A stretch of DNA of 64,000 nt from assembly GCA_964591295.1 (NCBI GenBank), contig CAZQAG010000006.1, positions 1 to 64,000 of the forward strand, in the 5' to 3' direction. The DNA comes from VAXT01 sp964591295. Lineage in GTDB: Bacteria; Actinomycetota; Thermoleophilia; Gaiellales; Gaiellaceae. Below are positions 32,827 to 40,768 of this stretch, one piece after another (positions within the stretch are counted from its first letter, which is position 1; every line of letters starts with the position of its first letter). Both the position numbers and the translations under genes were made by a program. The notes under the pieces are model-generated. The model did no database searches. It saw only the letters and a list, made by a program, of their open reading frames with translations, and was not told the origin of the DNA.

Positions 32827-33777
32827 TTGAATCCGCGTCAAGACGTGGATCCGCACGGCGGTCACGGCACTCCGCACGAGCCTACGCCGACTATCTGGCC
32901 GGTTGGCTTTGCCGTTGGCATCGCCTGCATCTTCATCGGCCTGATTCTGAGCAACGTCGTCCTGGCGGTCGGCGCAGTGCTGACGGCGCTCTTCGGCTTC
33001 CTCTGGATCCGCGACGTCACCAGCGGCTACCGGGCCGATCCGACCCAGCCCTTGGCCGAGCCCGAGCCTGCACCGATCCCGGCCCACAAGGCCGAGCCGG
33101 CGCGTTCGGAACTGGACGAGGGCGACGTCGTCCGCTATCCGCGCTCGAAGTTCCTCGAGGCCGCGACGCTCGGTCTCGGCGGCGTGATCGGAGGAGTCGT
33201 TACCGCTCCGGTCCTCGGCTTCACCGTTCTGCCCGCCTTCGTCGACCAGGGCCATCCCGAGGTCGACGTCGGCGCCCTCGACGACTTCCCCCAGAACGAG
33301 TTCGTGATCGCGACGTTCCTCCTCGACCCCGAGCAGGGCGAGGTCTCGCGACGGACCGCCTACATCCGCAACAACGGCTTGCTCGACGGCAACCCGAGCT
33401 TCACTTGCCTGTCGAACCGCTGCGTCCACCTCGGCTGCCCCGTCCAGGTGAACGGCTTGCCACTCGACGAGGAGAAGAAGACCGAGAAGGGCGTGGACCT
33501 TATTCCGACCGAGGCCGCGGCGGGCTTCGGCTGTCCCTGCCACGGGGGCCAGTACGACAACGAGGGGAACCGCACCGCCGGTCCCCCCGTCCGCGCGCTC
33601 GACCGCTACGAGTTCCGCATCAAGGACGGACGACTCTTCCTCGGCAAGACCTTTTCCGTCTCGGATGTCGACGGGCTTGGCGCCGAGGCGAGGATCCACT
33701 CGTTCCCCCTCGCCGGCCCCGGCCAGCACGTTGACGGCATCTCGGGCTTGCTCTATCCGCTCCAGCCGCCCCGCTGA
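32827..33777 (+). CDS. qcrA: Rieske iron-sulfur subunit of the menaquinol:cytochrome c reductase
   Basis: 316 residues. Two hydrophobic segments near 26-60, a Pro-rich linker, a third membrane segment near 115-140, then the Rieske domain. Cluster ligands: C199-V-H201-L-G-C204 and C236-P-C-H239; Cys204 and Cys238 should form the usual disulfide. It takes electrons from menaquinol to the cytochrome c part. Start is a TTG at 32827, with GGAG at fair distance. Coupled to the next gene (TGATG). Confidence 0.9.
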   Translation: MNPRQDVDPHGGHGTPHEPTPTIWPVGFAVGIACIFIGLILSNVVLAVGAVLTALFGFLWIRDVTSGYRADPTQPLAEPEPAPIPAHKAEPARSELDEGDVVRYPRSKFLEAATLGLGGVIGGVVTAPVLGFTVLPAFVDQGHPEVDVGALDDFPQNEFVIATFLLDPEQGEVSRRTAYIRNNGLLDGNPSFTCLSNRCVHLGCPVQVNGLPLDEEKKTEKGVDLIPTEAAAGFGCPCHGGQYDNEGNRTAGPPVRALDRYEFRIKDGRLFLGKTFSVSDVDGLGAEARIHSFPLAGPGQHVDGISGLLYPLQPPR

Positions 33778-34565
33778 TGGCAAGGAGGAAACCAGGCCGG
33801 CGCGAGGAGATCCTGAAGCTCATGCTCTACCCGCTCGACTGGCTGGAAGAGCGTTCCGGGCTCGTCGGCGGCGTCAAAGCCTTCCTTTTCCGCAAGGTCC
33901 CCGGAGACATCAGCTGGGGCCACACGCTCGGCTCGGCCTCGCTCACCGCCTTCATCGTCCAGGCGGTCACGGGCGTGATCCTGGCCATGTACTACAAGCC
34001 GGATCCGAACTCGGCATACGAGTCGATTCGCTACATCACCGACGACCTCACGTTCGGGTGGCTCGTCCGGGGAATGCACCGGTGGGGCGCGAGCGTCTTC
34101 ATCATCCTGCTCTTCCTGCACATGGGTCGCGTCTTCCTCTACGGCGCCTACAAGTACCCGCGTGAGCTGAACTGGATCGTCGGCGTCCTGATCCTCGTGC
34201 TCGGGATGATGGAGGGCTTTTTCGGATACCTCCTGCCGTGGGACGAGACCGCGTACTGGGCGACGGTCGTCGGGGTCAACCTGCAGGCGACCGGGCCGTT
34301 CGTGGGGCCTTTCCTCGGTCAGGTTCTCCAGGGAGGGGCTGAGATCGGCCCGGAGACCCTCGCGCGGTTCTACGCGCTGCACATGCTCGTCTTACCGGGC
34401 GCGCTCGCCGGGTTGATCATCCTGCACCTGTACCTCGTCGTGCGCCTCGGCGTGACTTCGCCGCCATGGTCGCCGACGGCCGCCGGCCGTCCGCGCCCGG
34501 GGCCGCCGCCTCCGCCGCGCAAAGGACTGGTCGAGCCCGGCTCACGGGGGAAGCGCAAGCGATGA
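33777..34565 (+). CDS. qcrB: Cytochrome b (b6-type) subunit
   Basis: 262 residues with four membrane helices containing heme-ligand histidines: SWGHTLGSASLTAF, MHRWGASVFIILLFLHMGRVFLY, then FYALHMLVLPGALAGLIILHLY. The short form (b6-like) matches the Bacillus-type split cytochrome b. The C-terminal Pro-rich tail (PRPGPPPPPRKG) is longer than usual. It carries the quinol-oxidising half-site with the Rieske protein. Stop overlaps the next start as ATGA. Confidence 0.92.
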   Translation: MARRKPGRREEILKLMLYPLDWLEERSGLVGGVKAFLFRKVPGDISWGHTLGSASLTAFIVQAVTGVILAMYYKPDPNSAYESIRYITDDLTFGWLVRGMHRWGASVFIILLFLHMGRVFLYGAYKYPRELNWIVGVLILVLGMMEGFFGYLLPWDETAYWATVVGVNLQATGPFVGPFLGQVLQGGAEIGPETLARFYALHMLVLPGALAGLIILHLYLVVRLGVTSPPWSPTAAGRPRPGPPPPPRKGLVEPGSRGKRKR

Positions 34566-35392
34566 ACAGGCGACTCGAGGAGCGGCGCGCCCAGCACCAG
34601 GCGTACAAGAAGGACGTCAAAGAGCGCGGGAAGCCGTTCTACCCGTACGCGATGTTCCACGACACGGTGATGAGCCTGTTCGTGGTCTGCTTGATCGTCG
34701 CGATGACCGTCGTCTGGAAGTTCACGGCCGACGAAGCGTCCGAGCCCGAGGGAGCGTCGAGCTCCGGCTGGTTCGGGAGGCTCTACGACGAGAAAGCCGA
34801 TCCCGGGACGACGAGCTTCACTCCACGGCCCGACTGGTACTTCTACTTCCTCTTCTACCTGCTTCGGATCTTCAAATGGCCCGACTCGGTCATCCTCGGC
34901 ACGGTCGGCATCCCGACGATCGCCCTCGTGCTGTTGCTCGCGTTCCCGTTCCTTGACGTGCGCCGCGAGCGCCGGCCCCTGCGACGTCCCGTTGCGATGG
35001 TGGCTGCCGTGGTGACCGTGATCTCGATGGGGACGCTGAGCTGGCTGGGCGCGACGGCCAAGGAGCCGGGCGGGGATATCACCGTGGTGGAGGAATGGGC
35101 CAAGACGCAGGGCTTCGTCGGCAACACCGATGCGGTCGAGGGCGCCACGATCTTTGCCAGGGTGGGCTGCCAGAACTGCCACACGTATCTCGGCTCGGGG
35201 GCAACGAACCTCGGGGCGCCGGATCTGTCCGATATCGGTGCGACTTCGAACCGCGGGGTCCAGGGTTTCGCGGACTACGTGGCCAACCCGGCGCAGTTCG
35301 GAAATAGGAACATGCCGGCTTTTGCCGACCTCGGCGAAGACAACCTGCGCAAGCTCGGCACCTTTCTCCAGGAATCCAAGGGCCCTCAGTAA
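34562..35392 (+). CDS. qcrC: Subunit IV-like cytochrome b fused to a c-type cytochrome
   Basis: 276 residues. N-terminal part: three membrane helices with the PDWYFYFLFYLLR signature of subunit IV (quinone-site PxWY motif). C-terminal part: a class I cytochrome c domain with C203-Q-N-C206-H207 and a later Met (NRNMPAF) as possible axial ligand. This fusion is the known QcrC arrangement of Bacillus. The cytochrome domain must face the outside. ATG 34562 overlaps the previous stop. The stop overlaps UbiX (TAATG). Confidence 0.9.
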   Translation: MNRRLEERRAQHQAYKKDVKERGKPFYPYAMFHDTVMSLFVVCLIVAMTVVWKFTADEASEPEGASSSGWFGRLYDEKADPGTTSFTPRPDWYFYFLFYLLRIFKWPDSVILGTVGIPTIALVLLLAFPFLDVRRERRPLRRPVAMVAAVVTVISMGTLSWLGATAKEPGGDITVVEEWAKTQGFVGNTDAVEGATIFARVGCQNCHTYLGSGATNLGAPDLSDIGATSNRGVQGFADYVANPAQFGNRNMPAFADLGEDNLRKLGTFLQESKGPQ

Positions 35393-35982
35393 TGCGTGTC
35401 TTCCTCGGGATCACCGGCGCGTCCGGAGGGCCGTATGCCGCGCGCCTTGTCGACGCCCTGGCGGCCGCCGAGTACGAGGTCGGGATCAGCGCCTCCGCTG
35501 CGGGAGTCCAAGTGCTCGCCACGGAGCTGTACGGCGATCCGCGGCTCCCGCGGGACGAGGTGCTCGCGCGCTTCACGGAGCGTGCAGGCGCGGCGGCCAC
35601 GGTCTACGACCCGCACGACTACTCGGCGCCGTACGCGAGCGGGTCGGCGCCCGTCGACGGCTACGTCGTCTGTCCCTGCTCGATGGCGACAGCGGGCACG
35701 ATCGCGACGGGCGGCGAGGCGAACCTCATCCACCGGGCCGCCGGTGTCGCGCTCAAGGAGGGGCGGAAGCTCGTCCTCGTCCCCCGCGAGACGCCGCTCT
35801 CGACGATCCATCTCGAGAACCTGCTGAAGCTGCGGCAGGCCGGGGCGGTCATCCTCTTCGCAGCTCCGGGCTTCTACCACGGCGCCGAGACGATCGACGA
35901 TCTCGTCGACTTCGTAGCCGGGCGCTGCCTCGCCCAACTCGGCCTCGACACGACCCTCGTCAAACCGTGGGGCGACGAATGA
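35392..35982 (+). CDS. ubiX: Flavin prenyltransferase UbiX
   Basis: 196 residues. Makes prenylated FMN for UbiD. N-terminal MRVFLGITGASGGPYAARLV is the flavin-binding signature; VVCPCSMATAGTIATGGEANLIHRAA and LVLVPRETPLSTIHLENLLKL are also diagnostic. It is translationally coupled to the cytochrome c fusion (TAATG). Together with ubiD four genes upstream it brackets the qcr genes. Confidence 0.95.
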   Translation: MRVFLGITGASGGPYAARLVDALAAAEYEVGISASAAGVQVLATELYGDPRLPRDEVLARFTERAGAAATVYDPHDYSAPYASGSAPVDGYVVCPCSMATAGTIATGGEANLIHRAAGVALKEGRKLVLVPRETPLSTIHLENLLKLRQAGAVILFAAPGFYHGAETIDDLVDFVAGRCLAQLGLDTTLVKPWGDE

Positions 35983-35998
35983 GCCATGTCCAACACCC

Positions 35999-36113
35999 CC
36001 CTGTCCGGCGTCTGACACCGGACAGGGCCTCGATGGACAGTTGCAACCGCGTAGCCAAGCGGGTCGCGGGCCAGAACAGACATGACTTGGTGTCAGACAC
36101 CGGACATGTCCGG
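35999..36113. repeat. REP-like inverted pair between ubiX and menG
   Basis: A 10-bp stem CCCTGTCCGG / CCGGACAGGG (35999-36027) and, inverted to it, the palindromes GGTGTC-A-GACACC (36089-36101) and CCGGACATGTCCGG (36100-36113). The two halves share a GGTGTCAGAC(A/G)CCGGACA core in opposite orientation with a 60-nt spacer, like a REPIN. It fills the 139-bp gap; no gene seen there. Confidence 0.7.
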
Positions 36114-36121
36114 TGGTTGGC

Positions 36122-36805
36122 GTGACGACGCAGACCGGGACGCTGCCGCCCGAGGGGGTCCGGCGCATGTTCGACCGGATCGCGCCGGTCTACGACTCGA
36201 TGAACCGGCTCATGACCGCCGGGCTCGATCGCCGCTGGCGGGAGGAGACCGCCGGCGCCGTCGTGCGCCCGGGTGACCGGGTGCTCGACGCATGCTGCGG
36301 AACCGGGGACCTCGCGATTGCCGCGGCGAGGGCAGGAGGCAAGGTCACGGGCCTCGACTTCTCCGAGCCGATGCTCGCCCGCGCGCGCGCGAAGAATCCG
36401 GAGGTCGAATGGGTCTCGGGCGACGCCCTTGCGCTCCCATTCGCCGACGGCTCGTTCGACGCTGCGACGGTTGGGTTCGGTGTCCGCAACCTCGACGACC
36501 TCGAGCGCGGGCTCGCGGAGCTCAGGCGCGTCCTCAAGCCGAGCGGGCGGCTGGCGATCCTCGAGATCGCGCGACCGAAGGGCCTCGTTGCTCCCTTCTA
36601 TCGATTCTGGTTCGACGGCGTGATCCCGCTCGCGGGCAAGGTCCTGCCCGGCGGCTCGGCCTATTCGTACCTGCCCGCAAGCGTGCGCCGGTTCCCGGCG
36701 CCCGAGGGCCTGGCGAAGCTGCTCGACGAGGCCGGCTTCGACGAGATCCGTTGGCGCCTCCATGCCGGGGGGATCGTCGCCCTGCATACGGGGACGGCGC
36801 GATGA
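36122..36805 (+). CDS. menG: Demethylmenaquinone methyltransferase (UbiE/MenG)
   Basis: 227 residues. SAM-dependent C-methylation of demethylmenaquinone, the last step. Signature blocks: MFDRIAPVYDSMNRLMTAGLD, SAM motif VLDACCGTGDLAIAAA, LDFSEPMLARAR, and DAATVGFGVRNLDDLERGL, plus the C-terminal GGIVALHTG. Start GTG 36122 is right after the repeat; the GTG at 36113 lies inside the palindrome and is less likely. Coupled to the next gene by ATGA. Confidence 0.92.
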   Translation: MTTQTGTLPPEGVRRMFDRIAPVYDSMNRLMTAGLDRRWREETAGAVVRPGDRVLDACCGTGDLAIAAARAGGKVTGLDFSEPMLARARAKNPEVEWVSGDALALPFADGSFDAATVGFGVRNLDDLERGLAELRRVLKPSGRLAILEIARPKGLVAPFYRFWFDGVIPLAGKVLPGGSAYSYLPASVRRFPAPEGLAKLLDEAGFDEIRWRLHAGGIVALHTGTAR

Positions 36806-37713
36806 GCGCGATTGCAACCGTGCGCGCGGCGCCGGGCCTCGACGCCTACCTCGACCGGCTCGAGGACAAGCTCGCCGAGGCAGTTGCCGCCAGGCCGGGG
36901 CTCGTCGCCGAGATCGGGAGCGAGGCGCTCTCCTCCGGCGGGAAGCGGCTGCGTCCCTTGCTCGTCTTCCTCACGGCGCCCCAGGAGGACGATCCACCGC
37001 TGGCGGCGGGCGTCGCGATCGAGCTCGTCCACATGGCGAGCCTCGTCCACGACGATCTGATCGACGGCGCCGAGCTTCGGCGCGGGCGCGCCTCGGTGTG
37101 GTCCGCGTACGGGCCCGAGGCCGCGAGTGCAGGAGGCGTCTACCTCTTCGCCCGCGCCTTCGCCGAGCTCGCCGAGACCGGCGACGCCGAGGGGGTCGGC
37201 ATCCTTGCCGACTCCGCGCTCGCCCTCGTGCGCGGCGAGGCGCTCGAGCGGGGACAGCGGCGTCGGCCCGACACGACCGTCGAGGAATACCTGGAACGCT
37301 GCGCGTTCAAGACCGCCAAACTCTTCGAGGCGGCCTGCCTGCTCGGGAGTCGACGCGCCGAGCTCGGAGCGTTCGGCCTCGCGCTCGGCATCGCCTTCCA
37401 GATCATCGACGACTGCCTCGACTGCGCAGGCCAGACGGTCGAGACCGGGAAGATCGCCGGCACCGATCTGCGCGAGGGAATCCCGACGCTGCCGCTTCTG
37501 CTCGCCGCGCAGGAGGACGAGGTCGTGCGCCGCGCGCTTGCCGGCGGCTCGCTCGAGGGAGCTCTTCTCCGTGTCGCAGCAAGTGGTGCGATCGAGGAGG
37601 CGCAAGAGGTCGCCCGCGGCTACGCCGAGCAGGCCCGCGCGTGCCTCGACGGGGTCGAATCGCGTGACGAGCTGGACGCGATCGCGGACGCGGTCGTGGA
37701 GCGCACGGCGTGA
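36802..37713 (+). CDS. Long-chain polyprenyl diphosphate synthase
   Basis: 303 residues. All-trans prenyl synthase that makes the menaquinone side chain. First aspartate motif D84-D-L-I-D88 after HMASLVH, second D203-D-C-L-D207, KRLRP lysine/arginine block at 48-52. The residue five before the first motif suggests a long product but chain length cannot be given. Coupled with menG upstream and mqnE downstream (TGATG), all in one operon. Confidence 0.9.
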   Translation: MSAIATVRAAPGLDAYLDRLEDKLAEAVAARPGLVAEIGSEALSSGGKRLRPLLVFLTAPQEDDPPLAAGVAIELVHMASLVHDDLIDGAELRRGRASVWSAYGPEAASAGGVYLFARAFAELAETGDAEGVGILADSALALVRGEALERGQRRRPDTTVEEYLERCAFKTAKLFEAACLLGSRRAELGAFGLALGIAFQIIDDCLDCAGQTVETGKIAGTDLREGIPTLPLLLAAQEDEVVRRALAGGSLEGALLRVAASGAIEEAQEVARGYAEQARACLDGVESRDELDAIADAVVERTA

Positions 37714-38819
37714 TGGCAGTCCTAGTCCGCACCTCCACGCTCGAGCCGATCCGCGAGAAGGTGGAAGCCGGCCGGCGGCTGGACCTCGAAGACGGCCTCG
37801 CGCTCATGGAGTCCGATGACCTCCTCGGCCTCGGGGAGCTCGCCGACCTCGCGCGGCGACAACGGGGCGGCAACGACGAGGTCTACTTCGTCCAGAACCT
37901 GTACTTGAACCAGACGAACGTCTGCCGCGTGAAGTGCAAGTTCTGCGCTTTCGCTGTCACGCAGAAGCAGGAGGGCGCCTACACCTACACGGCCGAGGAG
38001 CTGGTCGAGGACGCGCTACGGCAGCGCGAGCTGACCGGGTTCACCGAGATCCACATGGTCGGCGGCGAGAGCCCGCACGTGGACTTCTCGTACTACGTCG
38101 AGATCGTCCGCCAGCTGCACGAGGCGATGCCGGACGTGCACCTGAAGCTCTTCACCGCGAGCGAGATCCACCACATGACGAAGCTCTCCGGGCTGACGCA
38201 CGAGGAGGTCCTGCGCGAGCTGCGCGACGTGGGCCTCGGCTCGCTGCCGGGCGGCGGCGCCGAGGTCTTCGCCGACCGGGTCCGGCGCCTCGTCGCGCCC
38301 GGCAAGGAGCACCCCGACAACTGGTTCCACGTCCACCGCACGGCGCACGCGCTCGGCATCCCCACGCACTGCACGATCCTCTACGGCCACGTCGAGACCT
38401 ACGAGGAGCGTGTCGACCATCTCCTCCGGCTCCGGGAGCTCCAGGACGAGACCGGCGGGTTCCTCGCCTTCATCCCGCTCGCATTTCACCCGGAGAACAC
38501 GGTCTTCGAGAAGCGGGGCTGGAAGCACACGGCCGGCTCGGACGACCTGAAGATGATCGCGGTCGCGCGCCTCCTGCTCGACAACGTCCCGAACGTGAAG
38601 GCCTACTGGATCATGATGGGCCTGCCGCTGACGCAGATCGCGCTCCACTTCGGCGCGAACGACGTCCAGGGCACCGTCGTGCGCGAGGAAATCTTCCATG
38701 CCGCAGGCGCCGAGACAGAGACCGAGCAGAAGATCGACGAGCTCGTTCGCGTCGTGCAGGAGGCGGGACGCATCCCGGTGCAGCGGGACACGTTGTACAA
38801 CGAGATCCGCAGGTGGTAG
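37713..38819 (+). CDS. mqnE: MqnE, aminofutalosine synthase (radical SAM)
   Basis: 368 residues. Adds the adenosyl radical to the chorismate-derived enolpyruvyl product in the futalosine route. Radical SAM cysteines C71-x3-C75-x2-C78. The family blocks HMVGGESPHVDFSYYVEIV, SLPGGGAEVFADRVR and LRELQDETGGFLAFIPLAFH distinguish it from MqnC. Start ATG 37713; the GTG at 37710 is equally close and would add one residue. Followed by mqnA. Confidence 0.92.
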   Translation: MAVLVRTSTLEPIREKVEAGRRLDLEDGLALMESDDLLGLGELADLARRQRGGNDEVYFVQNLYLNQTNVCRVKCKFCAFAVTQKQEGAYTYTAEELVEDALRQRELTGFTEIHMVGGESPHVDFSYYVEIVRQLHEAMPDVHLKLFTASEIHHMTKLSGLTHEEVLRELRDVGLGSLPGGGAEVFADRVRRLVAPGKEHPDNWFHVHRTAHALGIPTHCTILYGHVETYEERVDHLLRLRELQDETGGFLAFIPLAFHPENTVFEKRGWKHTAGSDDLKMIAVARLLLDNVPNVKAYWIMMGLPLTQIALHFGANDVQGTVVREEIFHAAGAETETEQKIDELVRVVQEAGRIPVQRDTLYNEIRRW

Positions 38820-38824
38820 AGAAC

Positions 38825-39649
38825 GTGCACGACGCTGCCAATGCGCCCGGTGCCAGGCTTCAGCCTGGCACCGGCTCGGCATCCATCCTCAAACTCGGCC
38901 GCATCAGCTACGTGAACATGGCGCCGGTCTTCCACCGGCTCGACGCCGAGGTGGAGGAGGTCACAGGCGTTCCGACCGAGCTCGCGCGGGCCCTGCTCGC
39001 CGGCGAGGTCGACGTGGCGCCGATTCCGTCGATCGAATGGGCGCGGAACGCCGATCGCCTGAAGCTCCTCCCGCGGCTCTGCGTCTCCTCAGAGGGCGCG
39101 GTCGACTCGATCCAGCTCGTCTCCTCGTTGCCGCTCGAGCGCATCCGGAGCGTCGCTGTCACGCCGGAAAGCGCGACCTCCGTCGTGCTCGCGCGGGTCC
39201 TGCTACCCGAGGCCGAGCAGGTTCCGTTTGAGGAAGAGGCGGACGGCAAGCTCTTGATCGGGGATGCGGCGCTGCGCAGCGCCTTCGAGGATCCGACCCC
39301 GCACCATGACCTCGGCCGGATGTGGACCGACCGCACCGGGCTGCCGATGGTCTTCGCCGTCTGGGCGACGCTCGATCCGCCGCCGGACGGGATCAACGAG
39401 CTGGAGGACGCCCTCGTCGCGTCCGTGCGCCAGGCCCGCGCCGAGCCGGGTGTGCTTGCGCGCGAGGCAAGCGAGCGCTACGGGTACCCGCCGGGCTTCC
39501 TCGCGCGCTACTTCGAGAAGCTGCGCTACCGGTTCGGCCCGCGCGAGCGCGCCGGGCTCTTCACGTTCATGGAGCTGGCGCGCGATGCCGGCCAGCTCGA
39601 CCGGATCCCGGACCTCCGCTTCGTCCAGGGCGAGGTGGTGCCCGCATGA
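38825..39649 (+). CDS. mqnA: MqnA, chorismate dehydratase
   Basis: 274 residues. Converts chorismate to 3-enolpyruvylbenzoate, first futalosine-pathway step. KLGRISYVNMAPVFHRLD and the pattern GEVDVAPIPSIEWARN are diagnostic; solute-binding-type fold. The usual protein would start just before KLGRIS, but no start codon is there; GTG 38825 adds a 20-residue head (VHDAANAPGARLQPGTGS) encoded largely by a 28-bp REP-like palindrome. AGGTGG lies shortly upstream of GTG. Ends in an ATGA overlap with mqnC. Confidence 0.9.
   Translation: MHDAANAPGARLQPGTGSASILKLGRISYVNMAPVFHRLDAEVEEVTGVPTELARALLAGEVDVAPIPSIEWARNADRLKLLPRLCVSSEGAVDSIQLVSSLPLERIRSVAVTPESATSVVLARVLLPEAEQVPFEEEADGKLLIGDAALRSAFEDPTPHHDLGRMWTDRTGLPMVFAVWATLDPPPDGINELEDALVASVRQARAEPGVLAREASERYGYPPGFLARYFEKLRYRFGPRERAGLFTFMELARDAGQLDRIPDLRFVQGEVVPA
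38847..38874. repeat. REP-like palindrome inside the start of mqnA
   Basis: Arms CCGGTGCCAGGCT and AGCCTGGCACCGG, 13 bp each, with a TC loop. Translated in frame as part of an N-terminal extension not seen in typical MqnA. Confidence 0.65.
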
Positions 39650-40725
39650 GCGTCGCCGATGTCCTCGACAAGGCTCTCTCCGGGGAGCGGATCTCGGACG
39701 CCGAGGCGCTGACACTTCTCGAGTCGAAGGACTTGGTGGCGATCGGCAAGGCGGCCGAGGCGCTTCGCGGACGACGCACCGACCCCGGCCGGATCACGTT
39801 CATCATCGACCGGAACGTCAACTACACGAACGTCTGCGTCACCGACTGCGACTTCTGCGCCTTCTACCGCCGGCCGGGCGACCGCGCCGAGGGCTACCTG
39901 CTCCCGAAGACGGTCATCTTCAAGAAGATCGAGGAGACGCTCGCGATCGGTGGCACCGGTGTCCTCATGCAGGGCGGGCACCACCCCGATCTCGCGGTGG
40001 ACTACTACGAAGACCTCTTCCGCTCGATCAAGGAGCGCTACCCGATCCACCTGCACGCGCTCTCCCCGCCGGAGATCCAGCACATCGCACGCCGCTCGAA
40101 GCTCGGCATCCCACAGACGCTCACGCGTCTCCGCGACTCGGGCCTCGACTCGATCCCCGGCGGCGGGGCCGAGATCCTCGTCGACCGCGTCCGCGACGTG
40201 ATCGCGCCGAAGAAGACACGCTCCGCCGACTGGCTGAACGTCATGCGCCACGCTCACCGGCTGGGAATGTCGACGACTGCGACGATGATGTACGGCCACG
40301 TCGAGACCCTCGCCGAGCGAATCGAGCACATGCGTCGCATCCGAGAGCTCCAGGACGAGACCCGCGGCTTCCGCGCCTTCATCTCGTGGACGTTCCAGCC
40401 GCAGGGCACCCGCCTTGCTCCGCTCGTCACGCATCACCCGACCTCGCTCGAGTACCTGCTCACGCAGGCGGTGAGCCGGATCTACCTCGACAACGTCGAC
40501 CACATCCAGTCGTCCTGGGTGACGCAGGGAATGAAGGTTGGCCAGGTCGCCCTCGGCTTCGGCGCCGACGACCTCGGCTCGGTGATGATCGAGGAGAACG
40601 TCGTCTCGGCGGCCGGAACTACGCATCGCGCGTCGACGGACGACTTCATCCGCGCGATCAAGGCCCTTGGCAAGACCCCGGTGCAGAGAGACACGCTGTA
40701 CCGGGACGTCCGCACCTGGAACTAG
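39646..40725 (+). CDS. mqnC: MqnC, cyclic dehypoxanthinyl futalosine synthase (radical SAM)
   Basis: 359 residues. Cyclises dehypoxanthinyl futalosine. Radical SAM cysteines C64-x3-C68-x2-C71 (NVCVTDCDFCAFYRR); diagnostic blocks LMQGGHHPDLAVDYYEDLF, SIPGGGAEILVDRVRDVI, SWTFQPQGTRL and QGMKVGQVALGFGADDLG. MqnB and MqnD are not in the window. Last gene of the quinone run; a 43-bp gap follows. Confidence 0.93.
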   Translation: MSVADVLDKALSGERISDAEALTLLESKDLVAIGKAAEALRGRRTDPGRITFIIDRNVNYTNVCVTDCDFCAFYRRPGDRAEGYLLPKTVIFKKIEETLAIGGTGVLMQGGHHPDLAVDYYEDLFRSIKERYPIHLHALSPPEIQHIARRSKLGIPQTLTRLRDSGLDSIPGGGAEILVDRVRDVIAPKKTRSADWLNVMRHAHRLGMSTTATMMYGHVETLAERIEHMRRIRELQDETRGFRAFISWTFQPQGTRLAPLVTHHPTSLEYLLTQAVSRIYLDNVDHIQSSWVTQGMKVGQVALGFGADDLGSVMIEENVVSAAGTTHRASTDDFIRAIKALGKTPVQRDTLYRDVRTWN

Positions 40726-40743
40726 CTCCACCTTCGCGATACG

Positions 40744-40763
40744 CTCCTCTTTGGACGGAGGAG
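40744..40763 (+). promoter_or_regulatory. Hairpin that could hide the ribosome site
   Basis: CTCCTC (40744-40749) can pair with GAGGAG (40758-40763), which is the Shine-Dalgarno sequence of the next gene, with an 8-nt loop. Pairing could damp translation. Weak but testable. Confidence 0.3.
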
Positions 40764-40768
40764 ATCGT

